Position numbers and translations under genes: made by a program. A stretch of 64,000 nt of DNA, from positions 62,001-126,000 of the forward strand of contig JAAEZD010000010.1 in assembly GCA_018223035.1 (NCBI GenBank), written 5' to 3'. This document shows positions 7,607 through 16,552 of the stretch, piece by piece; within the stretch, counting starts at the first letter, position 1, and each line of letters opens with the position of its first letter. A model generated the notes under the pieces. That model was given only the letters and a program-made list of their open reading frames with translations, did not search any database and had not been told where the DNA came from. This stretch comes from Heliomarina sp018223035 (GTDB taxonomy: Bacteria; Pseudomonadota; Alphaproteobacteria; Rhodobacterales; Rhodobacteraceae).

Positions 7607-9625
7607 GTGGATCTCAACGCATTACGCAGCAAAAACCCCGACCACTGGAGCAAGGCGGCGGCGATCCGCGCATTGACGCTCGATGCCGTTCACGCAGCCA
7701 GCTCCGGGCATTCCGGCATGCCGATGGGGATGGCCGATGTCGCCACGGTGCTGTTCGAAAAGCATCTCAAGTTCGATGCCGCCGCTCCGAACTGGCCCGA
7801 CCGCGACCGTTTCATCCTATCCGCCGGGCACGGCTCGATGCTGCTCTACTCGCTGCTCTACCTCACCGGTTACAGCGAAATCACCCTCGAGGAGATCAAG
7901 AATTTCCGTCAATGGGGCGCCAAGACCGCCGGTCACCCGGAAAACTTCCTCTCCGAAGCGATCGAAACCACAACCGGTCCGCTTGGTCAGGGCATCGCGA
8001 ACTCGGTCGGCTTTGCCATTGCCGAGGAAGTCCAGCGCGCCCAGTACGGCCGCAAGGTCGTCGATCACCACACCTATGTCATCGCCGGCGATGGCTGCCT
8101 GATGGAGGGTGTCAGCCAAGAGGCGATCACCCTCGCCGGTCGTCTGGAACTCGGCAAACTGATCGTGTTCTGGGATAACAACAACATCACCATCGACGGC
8201 ACCGTGGACATCGCCGATGCCACCGACCAGCCCGCCCGTTTCAAGGCGTCCGGCTGGCAGGTCATCGAAATCGACGGCCACGACCCCGAGGCTATCGACG
8301 CCGCGATCACCAAGGCGAAATCCTCGCGCAAGCCGAGCATGATCGCCTGCAAGACCCATATCGCCCTCGGCCACGCCGCGCAGGACACCTCCAAGGGCCA
8401 CGGCGCGCTGACCGACGCCGAACAGATGGCCGCCGCGAAATCCGCCTATGGCTGGACGACCGGGCCTTTTGAGGTCCCCGCGGAAACCAAATCCGCTTGG
8501 GAAGAGATCGGCAAGCGTGGCGCGTCGGCCCATGCCGAATGGAAAGAGCGTTTCGCCGCCCTCTCCGAGCGCAAGCAGAACGAATTCAACCGTGCCTACG
8601 CAGGTGAAGCGCCCAAGAAGCTCTCGGCCACGATCAAGGCGCTGAAAAAGCAGACTTCGGAAACCGCTCCCAAGGTCGCAACCCGCGCCAGCTCTGAACA
8701 TGTGCTCGAGGTCGTGAACCCGATCATGTCCGAAACGCTGGGCGGCTCGGCTGACCTGACGGGTTCCAACAACACCAAGACCGGCGATCTGGGCGTCTTC
8801 CTGCCCGAGAACCGCAAGGGCCGCTACATTCACTACGGCATCCGCGAACACGGCATGGCCTCGGCGATGAACGGCATGGCGCTGCATGGCGGCATCCGCC
8901 CCTATGGCGGCACCTTCATGTGCTTCACAGACTACGCCCGTCCCGCCATGCGCCTTGCCGCGCTGATGAAAGTGCCGACTGTCTTCGTGATGACCCACGA
9001 TTCCATCGGTCTTGGCGAAGACGGCCCGACCCACCAGCCGGTCGAGCACCTCGCGATTTCGCGTGCGACGCCGAACACATGGGTTTTCCGCCCCGCCGAC
9101 ACGGTCGAAACCGCCGAAGCCTGGGAACTCGCGCTGACCTCGACCAAGACACCGTCGGTTCTGTCACTGACCCGTCAGGGCCTGCCGACCGTCCGGCTCG
9201 AGCACAAGCAAAAGAACCTCACCGCACAGGGCGCCTATGTGCTGGCCGAAGCCACCGGCAAGCGTCAGGTCATCCTGATCGCCACCGGCTCCGAGGTCTC
9301 CGTCGCGCTCGAAGCTCGCAAGACGCTCGAAGAGCAAGGCATCGGCACCCGCGTCGTTTCCATGCCCTGCATGGAGCTTTTCGCCGCTCAGGACGAATCC
9401 TATCGCCGCCGTGTCCTGCCCGCCGGTCCGATCCGCATCGGTATCGAAGCCGCCGTGCGTCAGGGCTGGGACCGCTGGCTGCTGGGCGAACGCGGCCGCG
9501 AGCAAAAAGCCGGGTTCATCGGCATGGACAGCTTTGGCGCCTCCGCCCCGGCAGAAGTTCTGTTCGAAAAATTCGGCATCACCGCCGAGGCAATCGTGGC
9601 GAAAGCCAAGGAACTGCTAGGCTAA
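7607..9625 (+). CDS. tkt: Transketolase
   Basis: A 672-residue thiamine-diphosphate enzyme that transfers two-carbon units between sugar phosphates in the pentose phosphate pathway. The ThDP domain has SGHSGMPMGMAD (about 30-41) and GDGCLMEGVSQEA...WDNNNITIDG (Mg/ThDP motif); the middle domain has IREHGMASAMNG and THDSIGLGEDGPTHQPVEHL; the C-terminal domain follows. The start is the GTG at 7607, with AAAGGA 9 nt upstream; the open frame extends to 7424 but without a family-like sequence. It is divergent from the zapA operon and ends at a terminator. Confidence 0.95.
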   Translation: MDLNALRSKNPDHWSKAAAIRALTLDAVHAASSGHSGMPMGMADVATVLFEKHLKFDAAAPNWPDRDRFILSAGHGSMLLYSLLYLTGYSEITLEEIKNFRQWGAKTAGHPENFLSEAIETTTGPLGQGIANSVGFAIAEEVQRAQYGRKVVDHHTYVIAGDGCLMEGVSQEAITLAGRLELGKLIVFWDNNNITIDGTVDIADATDQPARFKASGWQVIEIDGHDPEAIDAAITKAKSSRKPSMIACKTHIALGHAAQDTSKGHGALTDAEQMAAAKSAYGWTTGPFEVPAETKSAWEEIGKRGASAHAEWKERFAALSERKQNEFNRAYAGEAPKKLSATIKALKKQTSETAPKVATRASSEHVLEVVNPIMSETLGGSADLTGSNNTKTGDLGVFLPENRKGRYIHYGIREHGMASAMNGMALHGGIRPYGGTFMCFTDYARPAMRLAALMKVPTVFVMTHDSIGLGEDGPTHQPVEHLAISRATPNTWVFRPADTVETAEAWELALTSTKTPSVLSLTRQGLPTVRLEHKQKNLTAQGAYVLAEATGKRQVILIATGSEVSVALEARKTLEEQGIGTRVVSMPCMELFAAQDESYRRRVLPAGPIRIGIEAAVRQGWDRWLLGERGREQKAGFIGMDSFGASAPAEVLFEKFGITAEAIVAKAKELLG

Positions 9626-9933
9626 AAGCTACGCCGACAGGCTGGAAAACCGAAAACGCGTCGCACAAGCGGCGCGTTTTTGCATTTCGAAACCGCCAAT
9701 AGGCCCCCCGCCTCCGGTAAGCTCACCCTCGGCGGGGCAACGTTTCGCAATCTCACGTTGCCGCGCCACCACCGCCCAGCCCGGCAACCGGGCACACGGC
9801 GTCCCCAATGGATAAACTTGCCCAGATTTCGCCACATTTTGCACGACCTGTAATACCAGCGTTACATCGCCAAACGACAGACAGGGGGACTGCGCCGGAA
9901 AAGGTGCAAGCACTTGTTACAGTGGAGTACCCA
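9626..9933. other. 308-bp gap between tkt and the VPLPA-CTERM gene
   Basis: It holds the tkt terminator near 9653-9683 and presumably the promoter of the next gene. No further gene or clear repeat is visible. Confidence 0.6.
9653..9683 (+). terminator. Rho-independent terminator after tkt
   Basis: AAACGCG(T)CGC pairs with GCG(G)CGCGTTT around a short loop, followed by T5. Confidence 0.75.
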
Positions 9934-11340
9934 ATGTCCCGAAATACCCTTCTGACTACAGCCGCCCTGCTCGCCCTGTCTCTGCCCGTTCTTGCGCAGG
10001 CCGCCAGTTGCACGTCAGCGATCAGCGGTGGCAATCCCGTCCTGATATGCGACACCCCCGCCTCGGATCCGGTCAGCGACGCCAGCCACAACCTGACCGT
10101 CTTCGTAACGGCAACCGGTTCGGTCGAAAGCACCGACCGAGACGACACCCCGCTGGAACTCGACGGCACAAACGTGACGGTCGAAAATATGGGCACCATC
10201 AGCATCAGCGATGACCGCAAGAATGCCAACGCGATTACCAGTGTCGGCGAAAACCTGACCGTCAACAACACCGGCACCATCTCCAGCGGTGACCGGGCCA
10301 TCCACGCGCTCGACGGTTTCAAAGGCGGTCTGACCGTGCACAACAGCGGTACCATCACCTCCCGCCGCCAGACCATCCGCACCGAAGAGGCCGCACCCGG
10401 CAGCTATATCGAAAACGACGGTCTGATCTCCTCGCTCGAAGGCCGCGCCATCCAGGTCCGTGGTCAGGGCTCAACCGTGATCAACCGCGGCACCATCGAA
10501 GGTGGCGAGGAAGTCATCGAGGCGCGCGACGATTTCACCCTCTACAACTACGGCTCGATCCGCCTGCGCGACGATATCGAGGACGAGGACGGCACACAAC
10601 TCGCTTCGGGTCAGGTTTATAACTATGGCCTGATTCAGGGCAGCGACGATGGCGTCGACATCGACGAAGGTGAAATCTTCAACTACGCCACTGGCCGGAT
10701 CATCTCGACCGGCTCCGAAGGCGCAGGGATCGACATCGACAGCGAATTCGACAACAGCCGCGACGCGCCCCGCCCGGCGAACCCGCTGCTCATCGAAACC
10801 GCGGGCTATATCGAAGGCCGCTATGCCATCGGCGCCGATGAGGCCGCGACGTCCGAAATCACCGTAGTCAACTCCGGGACGCTATATGGCCGCAGCGGTC
10901 GTGCCGTCGATTTCGCCCCTGGCCAGGGCAACAGCGCGATCAAGCTGACCCGGAACAGCGCGGTCATCGGCGATATCCTCTATGGCGCGGGCGATGACCT
11001 GCTGACCATCGACAGCCTCACCTCCGGCACGATCAGCACCGGCGTGATCGACGGCAGCGACGGGTTCGACACGGTCGAGCTTGCCAGCTATCTGATGACC
11101 GATCTGCTCAGCTTTGAACTCGACGGTGACCTTGTCGACCTGACACTTCAGACCAGCAATGGCGTTGTCGCGGGCCAGTTCCTGAACTTCGAATTCTGGT
11201 CCTTTGTCGATGGCAGCGAATACACCACCGCCGGTCTCGCAAGCCTCTATTCGGTGTCCCAAGTGCCGCTGCCCGCTGGCCTGCCGCTGCTTGTGACTGC
11301 CTTTGGCGGCCTGGTCATCGCGCGCCGCCGCAAGGGCTAA
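9934..11340 (+). CDS. VPLPA-CTERM secreted beta-helical protein
   Basis: A 468-residue exported protein. It has a signal peptide (MSRNTLLTTAALLALSLPVLAQA), then about 380 residues of short repeated strands of the N-x-G-T-I type (NTGTISSGDRA, NSGTITS, NRGTIEGG, NYGSIRL), the pattern of a right-handed parallel beta-helix as in autotransporter passengers. There is no autotransporter barrel. The C-terminus is VPLPAG, a hydrophobic span and RRRKG: the VPLPA-CTERM sorting signal recognised by an exosortase-type system. It is therefore probably processed and placed on the cell surface or in the matrix. GGAG precedes the chosen ATG. No exosortase gene is present in the window. Confidence 0.85.
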   Translation: MSRNTLLTTAALLALSLPVLAQAASCTSAISGGNPVLICDTPASDPVSDASHNLTVFVTATGSVESTDRDDTPLELDGTNVTVENMGTISISDDRKNANAITSVGENLTVNNTGTISSGDRAIHALDGFKGGLTVHNSGTITSRRQTIRTEEAAPGSYIENDGLISSLEGRAIQVRGQGSTVINRGTIEGGEEVIEARDDFTLYNYGSIRLRDDIEDEDGTQLASGQVYNYGLIQGSDDGVDIDEGEIFNYATGRIISTGSEGAGIDIDSEFDNSRDAPRPANPLLIETAGYIEGRYAIGADEAATSEITVVNSGTLYGRSGRAVDFAPGQGNSAIKLTRNSAVIGDILYGAGDDLLTIDSLTSGTISTGVIDGSDGFDTVELASYLMTDLLSFELDGDLVDLTLQTSNGVVAGQFLNFEFWSFVDGSEYTTAGLASLYSVSQVPLPAGLPLLVTAFGGLVIARRRKG

Positions 11341-11372
11341 ACCGGACGCCAAGGCGTCCCACCGCAGGAAAG

Positions 11373-11405
11373 AACCCCTCGCCGGACCCGGCGGGGGGTT
11401 TCCAT
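11373..11405. terminator. Terminator between convergent genes
   Basis: AACCCC(T)CGCCGG pairs with CGGCG-GGGGGTT, followed by a T-rich stretch on the plus strand. It serves the VPLPA-CTERM gene and perhaps also the convergent gene. Confidence 0.75.
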
Positions 11406-11436
11406 TTTCGCCGGGCCTCAAGCGCCGCGAGTGGTG

Positions 11437-11904
11437 TCAGAAACGAAACCCAACCGCCACGCCCGCGACCACCGACGTTTCCCCGTCCACCCAATCAAGA
11501 TTGACTTCGGGTTTCAGCGCATAGCCGCCCTGCATTTCGAATTCATAGCCAAGCCCAGTGCGGAACAGGAACTCTTGCTCGTCGCCAACCAGCTCGGCCC
11601 CAGGCATGATCGTCACCTGCCACGGGGTCTCGCCAAGATTGATGACGGCTGGAAGCCCGACCACCCAGGCATCGAGAGAATTGGTTGCGTATTCGGCCAG
11701 AACACCAACCGAAACACCGCGTTTGATCTCATAGCCATATTGCACGCCGACCGAAAAAGCGTGCTCACTCTCACCATGGTGATCCGCATAGGTCGTGCCG
11801 AGAAACACTTCGAGAACATGCGGTCCCTTGCTTTCCTGCGCCGCCAGACTCACCGGCATCGCTGCAGCAGCGCAAACAAGCAGATACTTGACCAAGCAAC
11901 ACAT
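11437..11904 (-). CDS. Predicted small outer-membrane beta-barrel protein
   Basis: A 155-residue protein with a signal peptide (MCCLVKYLLVCAAAAMPVSLAAQ), then alternating hydrophobic strands (VLEVFLGTTYADHH, FSVGVQYGYEI, VSVGVLAEYA, LFRTGLGYEFEM) and a C-terminal aromatic ending VAGVAVGFRF. This fits a small eight-strand outer-membrane barrel; no named family is recognised. The start at 11904 is decided by GGAGG 7 nt upstream; the frame is open to 11949 but that would bury the signal peptide. The AT-rich 160 bp upstream should hold its promoter. Confidence 0.7.
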   Translation of the reverse strand: MCCLVKYLLVCAAAAMPVSLAAQESKGPHVLEVFLGTTYADHHGESEHAFSVGVQYGYEIKRGVSVGVLAEYATNSLDAWVVGLPAVINLGETPWQVTIMPGAELVGDEQEFLFRTGLGYEFEMQGGYALKPEVNLDWVDGETSVVAGVAVGFRF

Positions 11905-12066
11905 TGATTCGCCTCCCCAACGCGCGAATATTGCACCGGCGGATGGCACTGATCATGCATTACTTTAGAGAGTTTTGCATCAATATTTTCAACCTATGAG
12001 TGTATATTCAGTAATTATTCAATTGCACCCCGGAAATTGATCACGACCACCGGGCAAAAGCAGTTC

Positions 12067-13044
12067 TTAATGACCCTCGGCAGGTGATTTACCGGTGACC
12101 TTCGTCCAGACCGGCACGATCACATTGGTGGCCAGCGGAATCAGCAGCATTCCCAGCGCAAGGCCAAACACCCCGTCCATCGCAGCCTTGGCTGTCCATT
12201 CCACCGCGCCCTCATAGGCGACAGGCACCTGATGCGCGAGGTACACCGCCGCGTCGTGAATATGGTGGCTCAGCCAGCCAAAGCCCAGTTCTTCCATCCC
12301 GTGAATGACAATCGACCCGCCCACCCAAAGCATGGCTGCGGTCCCGACGATGGTCAGCAGTTTCATCAACCACGGCATCACCTTCACGATCCCCCGCCCC
12401 AGCGACCGGGTCAGACCAAGGTTGCCGTTCTCGGCCAGAAACAGGCCCACGTCATCCGCTTTGACGATCAGCGCAACGGCCCCATAAACGATCACGGTGA
12501 TCATCACCCCGACCGTGGCCAGCGTCGCCGCCTCCATCCAGAAATTGCTCGGCGGGATCGCCGCCAGCGCGATGGTCATGATCTCGGCGGACAGGATGAA
12601 ATCGGTCTTGATCGCGCCTTGGGCTTTTTCCTCTTCAAGATGCGCGGGGTCACCCGGCTTGTCCTCGGGGAAAACCTCGTGGTGCTTCGACGGGAACAGC
12701 CAGTGCCATATCTTCTCGGCTCCTTCAAAACACAGATACGCGCCCCCCAGCATCAGCAGCGGCGAAATGAGCCATGGCGCAAAGGCACTCAGCAAAAGCC
12801 CCACGGGCAGCAGGTATAACAGCTTGTTCTTGAGTGAACCCTTCGCGATCCGCCAGATGATAGGCAATTCCCGCGAGGCTGCGAAGCCATGAACATATTT
12901 CGGCGTGACGGCGGCGTCGTCGATCAGCGCGCCCGCCGCCTTGGACCCGGCCTTGACCGCCTGGCTCGCCACATCATCCACCGACGCCGCCGCGATCTTG
13001 GCAATTCCTGCAACGTCGTCCAACAATGCCAAAAGGCCGCTCAT
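12067..13044 (-). CDS. DUF808 family membrane protein
   Basis: A 325-residue inner-membrane protein of the DUF808 (YedI-like) family, beginning MSGLLALLDDVAGIAKIAAASVDDVA, the family's N-terminal signature. It contains LPIIWRIAKGSLKNK and six or so hydrophobic segments. Function is unknown in the literature I can recall. AGGAG lies 6 nt before the chosen ATG at 13044; the open frame continues to 13116 without the family start. It is divergent from gap across a short regulatory region. Confidence 0.85.
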   Translation of the reverse strand: MSGLLALLDDVAGIAKIAAASVDDVASQAVKAGSKAAGALIDDAAVTPKYVHGFAASRELPIIWRIAKGSLKNKLLYLLPVGLLLSAFAPWLISPLLMLGGAYLCFEGAEKIWHWLFPSKHHEVFPEDKPGDPAHLEEEKAQGAIKTDFILSAEIMTIALAAIPPSNFWMEAATLATVGVMITVIVYGAVALIVKADDVGLFLAENGNLGLTRSLGRGIVKVMPWLMKLLTIVGTAAMLWVGGSIVIHGMEELGFGWLSHHIHDAAVYLAHQVPVAYEGAVEWTAKAAMDGVFGLALGMLLIPLATNVIVPVWTKVTGKSPAEGH

Positions 13045-13106
13045 GCCCAGCTCCTGCTTCAATTTGTTTCGCACAGAGCCTAGCGCAAAAGCACCACAGG
13101 GCAAGC

Positions 13107-13137
13107 GTGAGCGCAAACATCCGAAGTTTGCGCTAAC
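13107..13137. promoter_or_regulatory. LacI-type operator pair upstream of gap
   Basis: AGCGCAAAC (13110-13118) and GTTTGCGCT (13126-13134) form a perfect 9-bp inverted repeat with a 7-nt spacer. Each half lies within a GCGC-centred near-palindrome, GTGAGCGCAAAC and GTTTGCGCTAAC, the usual shape of LacI-family operators. CceR, a LacI-family regulator of central carbon genes in Rhodobacter, is a candidate binder, but that is inference. Confidence 0.55.
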
Positions 13138-13225
13138 ACAATGAAAAACTTCTATTTTTTCTCTTTAGCCTTTAGCAAGCCCTGTCTATATCCACGTTAA
13201 CGGAATCTTTTCGGCGGAGCTTTTC

Positions 13226-14230
13226 ATGACGATTAATGTTGGTATCAACGGATTTGGGCGGATTGGCCGCTGCACCCTGTCCCACATCGCGTCCAGCGGG
13301 CGCAACGACATCCGCGTGGTTAAGGCCAATGCCACCGGCCCGCTCGACACCGCCGCGCACCTTCTGCGCTACGATAGCATCCATGGCCGCTTCGGTCACG
13401 ACATCCGCGTGGGCGACCGCACCCTTGATCTGGGCCGGGGCGAGATCGAGATGTTCTCGACCTACGACCCGAAAGAGCTCGACTGGTCCGGTTGCGATGT
13501 CGTCCTCGAATGTACCGGCAATTTCAATGACGGCGAAAAGGCCGGTGTCCACCTCGATCAGGGCGCGAAATCGGTGCTGATCTCCGCTCCCGCCAAGAAC
13601 GTTCAGAAAACCGTCGTCTTCGGCGTGAACGACAACACCCTGACCGGCGATGACCGCATGGTCTCCAACGGCTCCTGCACCACCAACTGTCTCGCCCCGC
13701 TTGCCAAGGTTCTGGATGAGGCATTCGGCATCGAACACGGTCTGATGACCACGATCCACTCCTATACCGGCGACCAGCCGACGCTCGACCGCCGTCACAG
13801 CGATCTCTACCGCGCCCGCGCCGCCGCCATGGCGATGATCCCGACCTCGACCGGTGCCGCCAAGGCGCTTGGCGAAGTGTTGCCCAGCATGAAGGGCCGC
13901 CTCGACGGCTCAGCCATTCGCGTCCCCACCCCCAACGTAAGCGCCGTGGACCTGACCTTCCGCGCCGGGCGCGACGTGACCGCAGAAGAGGTGAACGAAG
14001 CCGTAGCCGCCGCCGCCAAGGGCGCGATGGGCAAGGTCATGGCCTATGACCCGGAACCCAAGGTCTCCATCGACTTCAACCATACCGAGGAAAGCTCGAT
14101 CTTCGCCCCCGACCAGACCCGCGTCATTGGCGACCGCATGGTACGCGTGCTGGCCTGGTACGACAACGAATGGGGCTTCTCGGTCCGCATGGCCGACGTC
14201 GCCGTGGTTATGGGCCGCCTGCACAGCTAA
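13226..14230 (+). CDS. gap: Type I glyceraldehyde-3-phosphate dehydrogenase
   Basis: A 334-residue enzyme interconverting glyceraldehyde-3-phosphate and 1,3-bisphosphoglycerate. It has the NAD-binding INGFGRIGR motif, catalytic Cys151 in SNGSCTTNCLAP, His178 in TTIHSYTGDQ and the C-terminal WYDNEWGFS. At the end of the second Rossmann strand it reads KANAT (33-37), where NAD-dependent forms have an Asp after the Asn (IND). B. subtilis GapB, the NADP-preferring gluconeogenic form, also has Ala here, so NADP use or dual use is plausible. GGAG precedes the ATG. A 47-aa ORF follows after a terminator. Confidence 0.95.
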   Translation: MTINVGINGFGRIGRCTLSHIASSGRNDIRVVKANATGPLDTAAHLLRYDSIHGRFGHDIRVGDRTLDLGRGEIEMFSTYDPKELDWSGCDVVLECTGNFNDGEKAGVHLDQGAKSVLISAPAKNVQKTVVFGVNDNTLTGDDRMVSNGSCTTNCLAPLAKVLDEAFGIEHGLMTTIHSYTGDQPTLDRRHSDLYRARAAAMAMIPTSTGAAKALGEVLPSMKGRLDGSAIRVPTPNVSAVDLTFRAGRDVTAEEVNEAVAAAAKGAMGKVMAYDPEPKVSIDFNHTEESSIFAPDQTRVIGDRMVRVLAWYDNEWGFSVRMADVAVVMGRLHS

Positions 14231-14256
14231 GCCATTCCCACAGCTTGAGCTTTCGG

Positions 14257-14291
14257 GTCCCGTCAGGCATATCTGGCGGGACTTTTGCTTT
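14257..14291 (+). terminator. Rho-independent terminator after gap
   Basis: GTCCCGTCAG (14257-14266) pairs with CTGGCGGGAC (14273-14282), a 10-bp stem with one wobble pair, followed by a T-rich tail. It sits between gap and the 47-aa ORF. Confidence 0.9.
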
Positions 14292-14308
14292 TGGGCCCGT
14301 GGAACCGT

Positions 14309-14452
14309 ATGACCAACCAGATCGCGCTTGTGCTGGCCATCCTCATCCTTGCGGCGGTCGGCATCGATATGCTGATCTTCGGGACCGAACACATGGTCTA
14401 TCTGGGAAAGAAGGTCTTTGCCCTGCTCGACTGGATTGCATTCTGGCGCTAA
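14309..14452 (+). CDS. 47-aa small membrane protein downstream of gap
   Basis: The reading frame starts ATGACCAACCAGATCGC and encodes a 47-residue protein with one hydrophobic helix (about residues 5-25, IALVLAILILAAVGIDMLIF), a short polar turn, then KKVFALLDWIAFWR at the C-terminus. It looks like a single-pass membrane protein with an amphipathic tail. Similar short proteins after gap are, as I recall, common in Rhodobacteraceae and usually unannotated. There is no strong ribosome site directly upstream, and the start lies just past the gap terminator, so expression may depend on read-through. Function unknown. Confidence 0.6.
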   Translation: MTNQIALVLAILILAAVGIDMLIFGTEHMVYLGKKVFALLDWIAFWR

Positions 14453-14565
14453 CTCCCGCCCGCAGGAAGGCGCAGTTAACCGGGTCGCCCCGACACAGCC
14501 CGCCAAAACTAAATCAATAATGGAATGCGTGCGCAGCACGCGCCGCCAGGTCGCCGTGCCTTGGA

Positions 14566-15063
14566 TTACTTCTTTTTCATCCGCTCGATCAGGGCGTCAT
14601 TGACCATCGGCGTCACGAACTTCGAAACGTCGCCGTCCAGACGCGCGATCTCTTTCACAAGCTTCGAGGCAATCGCCTGGCGCTTGGCATCGGCCATCAG
14701 GAACACTGTCTCGATTTCCTTGTTCAGCGCCCGGTTCATGCCAACCATCTGGAATTCGTACTCGAAATCCGCCACGGCGCGCAGCCCGCGCACGATGATC
14801 CCCGCACCCACGTCCTCGGCGCATTTGATCAGCAGGTTTTCAAAAGGATGGGCAACGATCTCGACCCCCGTCTCATGCGAGAGGGTCACGCATTCCGCCT
14901 CGATCATTGCAACACGCTCTTCAAGCGAGAACAGCGGTCCCTTGTCGCGATTGATCGCGACACCAATGACCAGCTTGTCTACAAGAGCGGAGGCCCGGCG
15001 AATAATGTCGATATGACCCAATGTGATCGGATCAAACGTTCCCGGATACAATCCAATACGCAT
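14566..15063 (-). CDS. coaD: Phosphopantetheine adenylyltransferase
   Basis: A 165-residue nucleotidyltransferase that adds AMP from ATP to 4'-phosphopantetheine, the penultimate step of coenzyme A synthesis. The N-terminal YPGTFDPITLGHIDII contains the T/HxGH nucleotide-binding motif; RGLRAVADFEYEFQM and the later conserved EIETVFLMA follow. Length is typical. GGGGGAG stands just before the ATG. It converges toward the gap region and precedes the CBS gene in the same direction as a separate unit. Confidence 0.95.
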   Translation of the reverse strand: MRIGLYPGTFDPITLGHIDIIRRASALVDKLVIGVAINRDKGPLFSLEERVAMIEAECVTLSHETGVEIVAHPFENLLIKCAEDVGAGIIVRGLRAVADFEYEFQMVGMNRALNKEIETVFLMADAKRQAIASKLVKEIARLDGDVSKFVTPMVNDALIERMKKK

Positions 15064-15141
15064 GGCATCTCCCCCCTGCCCTGGTCGTCATGCCGCACCT
15101 GCAAATACCATTGCAGGCCAAGATGCAAGGGGAAGTCGCCG

Positions 15142-15579
15142 TCAATGACCCATGATCATGCCTTCAAGGGCCTGTTTTTCCATCGCAAGTTCAGAAAGCT
15201 GCGCCTTGACCACGTCACCAATCGTCACCAGCCCGATCAGCTTGCCATCCTCCACGACAGGCATGTGACGGAAACGGCCCTCGGTCATCTGGCTCAGCAG
15301 TTCCTGCGCAGATGTCTGGCTCGTGCAGGTGACAACCTTGGTCGTCATGTAATTCTTGGTGGGCGCATCAAGGCAGTCCTTGCCATGTGCCGCCAGTTCG
15401 CGAACAATATCGCGCTCCGACAGGATTCCAGCCGCTGTCTTGCCCCCGTCTGCCGACACGACCACCGACCCGATACGATTATCCGCAAGGACTTTCGCCG
15501 CCTCGGAAACCTTCGCATCCGGGCTCACGGTCAACACGCCGGTCGTGGCCTTTGAATTGAGTATCTGCTGGACAAGCAT
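15142..15579 (-). CDS. CBS-domain pair protein
   Basis: A 145-residue protein consisting almost wholly of two CBS domains (about 12-62 and 80-135): VSEAAKVLADNRIGSVVV...GILSERDIVREL and AQELLSQMTEGRFRHMPVVEDGKLIGLVTIGDVV. Such Bateman modules bind adenine nucleotides and act as energy sensors; the target here is unknown. The start at 15579 has AGGAGG 9 nt upstream and begins the family-like MLVQQILN; six extra upstream codons are unlikely to be used. Confidence 0.88.
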   Translation of the reverse strand: MLVQQILNSKATTGVLTVSPDAKVSEAAKVLADNRIGSVVVSADGGKTAAGILSERDIVRELAAHGKDCLDAPTKNYMTTKVVTCTSQTSAQELLSQMTEGRFRHMPVVEDGKLIGLVTIGDVVKAQLSELAMEKQALEGMIMGH

Positions 15580-15639
15580 CGATGGGCACCTCCTCATTGC
15601 CGGTTCTACAACTCAAGCTTGCGCCCGGAAGGCTGCAAG

Positions 15640-16542
15640 TCAAGTAAGGCTTTCGAGTCGGGCGACTTCGCTGCGCATACCGTCAAGCAGCAGCGCCGAG
15701 AACCGGTTAAGCCGGTCACTCTTCTGATCGCCCTGATGACGGACAAGGTAAAAGCTGCGCGTCATGCTGATTTCATCTTCCAGCACCTTGCGCAGGCCCT
15801 TGTGAAACGGCAGGGCGAAATCATGCGCCACGCAAAGCCCCGACCCTTCGGCCACGAGGTTCAACTGCACCGGCACCGAATTCGACGCCAGCGGCACCCG
15901 CGCCACGTTCAGCTCAGCCAGGTAGTCCAGCTCGGAATCGAAAATCATATCAGGGATATACCCGATAACGGGATGCCCCTTGAGGTCGGCAACCGTGGCA
16001 AACGGCGCCTGTTCACGCAGGTAGGACCGCGCCGCCACCAGATGCAGATGATAATCCGTGATCTTCTGCACCAGAAGCTGCCCCGCCGTGGGGGCGCTGA
16101 CGGTAATCGCCATATCCGCCTCGCGCCGCGACAGGTTGATGACCCGCGGCAGCGCAACGATATGAATGTCGAGATCGGGGTGTTCGCGGGCAATCCCGGC
16201 GCAGATTCTCGGCAGCAGGTAATTGGCGCACCCATCCGGCGCGCCCAGCCGGATCTGGCCGGTCAGCCGCCCGCTGCTTGTCCCGGTCAGCGATTCCACG
16301 CCCATGCGCAGGGCCCGTTCGGCGGATTCCCCGTGCCGCATCAGCTGCTCTCCGGCGGCGCTCAACCGGTAGCCCTGCGGCGATTTCACGAAAAGCGGCA
16401 TCTCGACCGCCGCTTCGAGCCGGGCGATCCGACGCCCGATAGTGGCCGGATCAAGCCGTAAAATGCGTCCCGCGCCAGAGAGGCTTTCTTCACGCGCAAC
16501 GGCGAGAAATATCCTGAGATCATCCCATTGCGGGTCGGCCAT
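15640..16542 (-). CDS. LysR-family transcriptional regulator
   Basis: A 300-residue LysR-type regulator: N-terminal winged helix-turn-helix (about 5-64; WDDLRIFLAVAREESLSGAGRIL) and a C-terminal effector-binding domain. The start at MADPQWDD is chosen because it begins right at the DNA-binding domain with AAGG 9 nt upstream. It is transcribed divergently from mmsA, with an inverted repeat in the shared 107-bp region, so it most likely controls mmsA in response to a valine-catabolism or related metabolite. The effector is not known. Confidence 0.88.
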   Translation of the reverse strand: MADPQWDDLRIFLAVAREESLSGAGRILRLDPATIGRRIARLEAAVEMPLFVKSPQGYRLSAAGEQLMRHGESAERALRMGVESLTGTSSGRLTGQIRLGAPDGCANYLLPRICAGIAREHPDLDIHIVALPRVINLSRREADMAITVSAPTAGQLLVQKITDYHLHLVAARSYLREQAPFATVADLKGHPVIGYIPDMIFDSELDYLAELNVARVPLASNSVPVQLNLVAEGSGLCVAHDFALPFHKGLRKVLEDEISMTRSFYLVRHQGDQKSDRLNRFSALLLDGMRSEVARLESLT

Positions 16543-16552
16543 GCGGGTAAAC

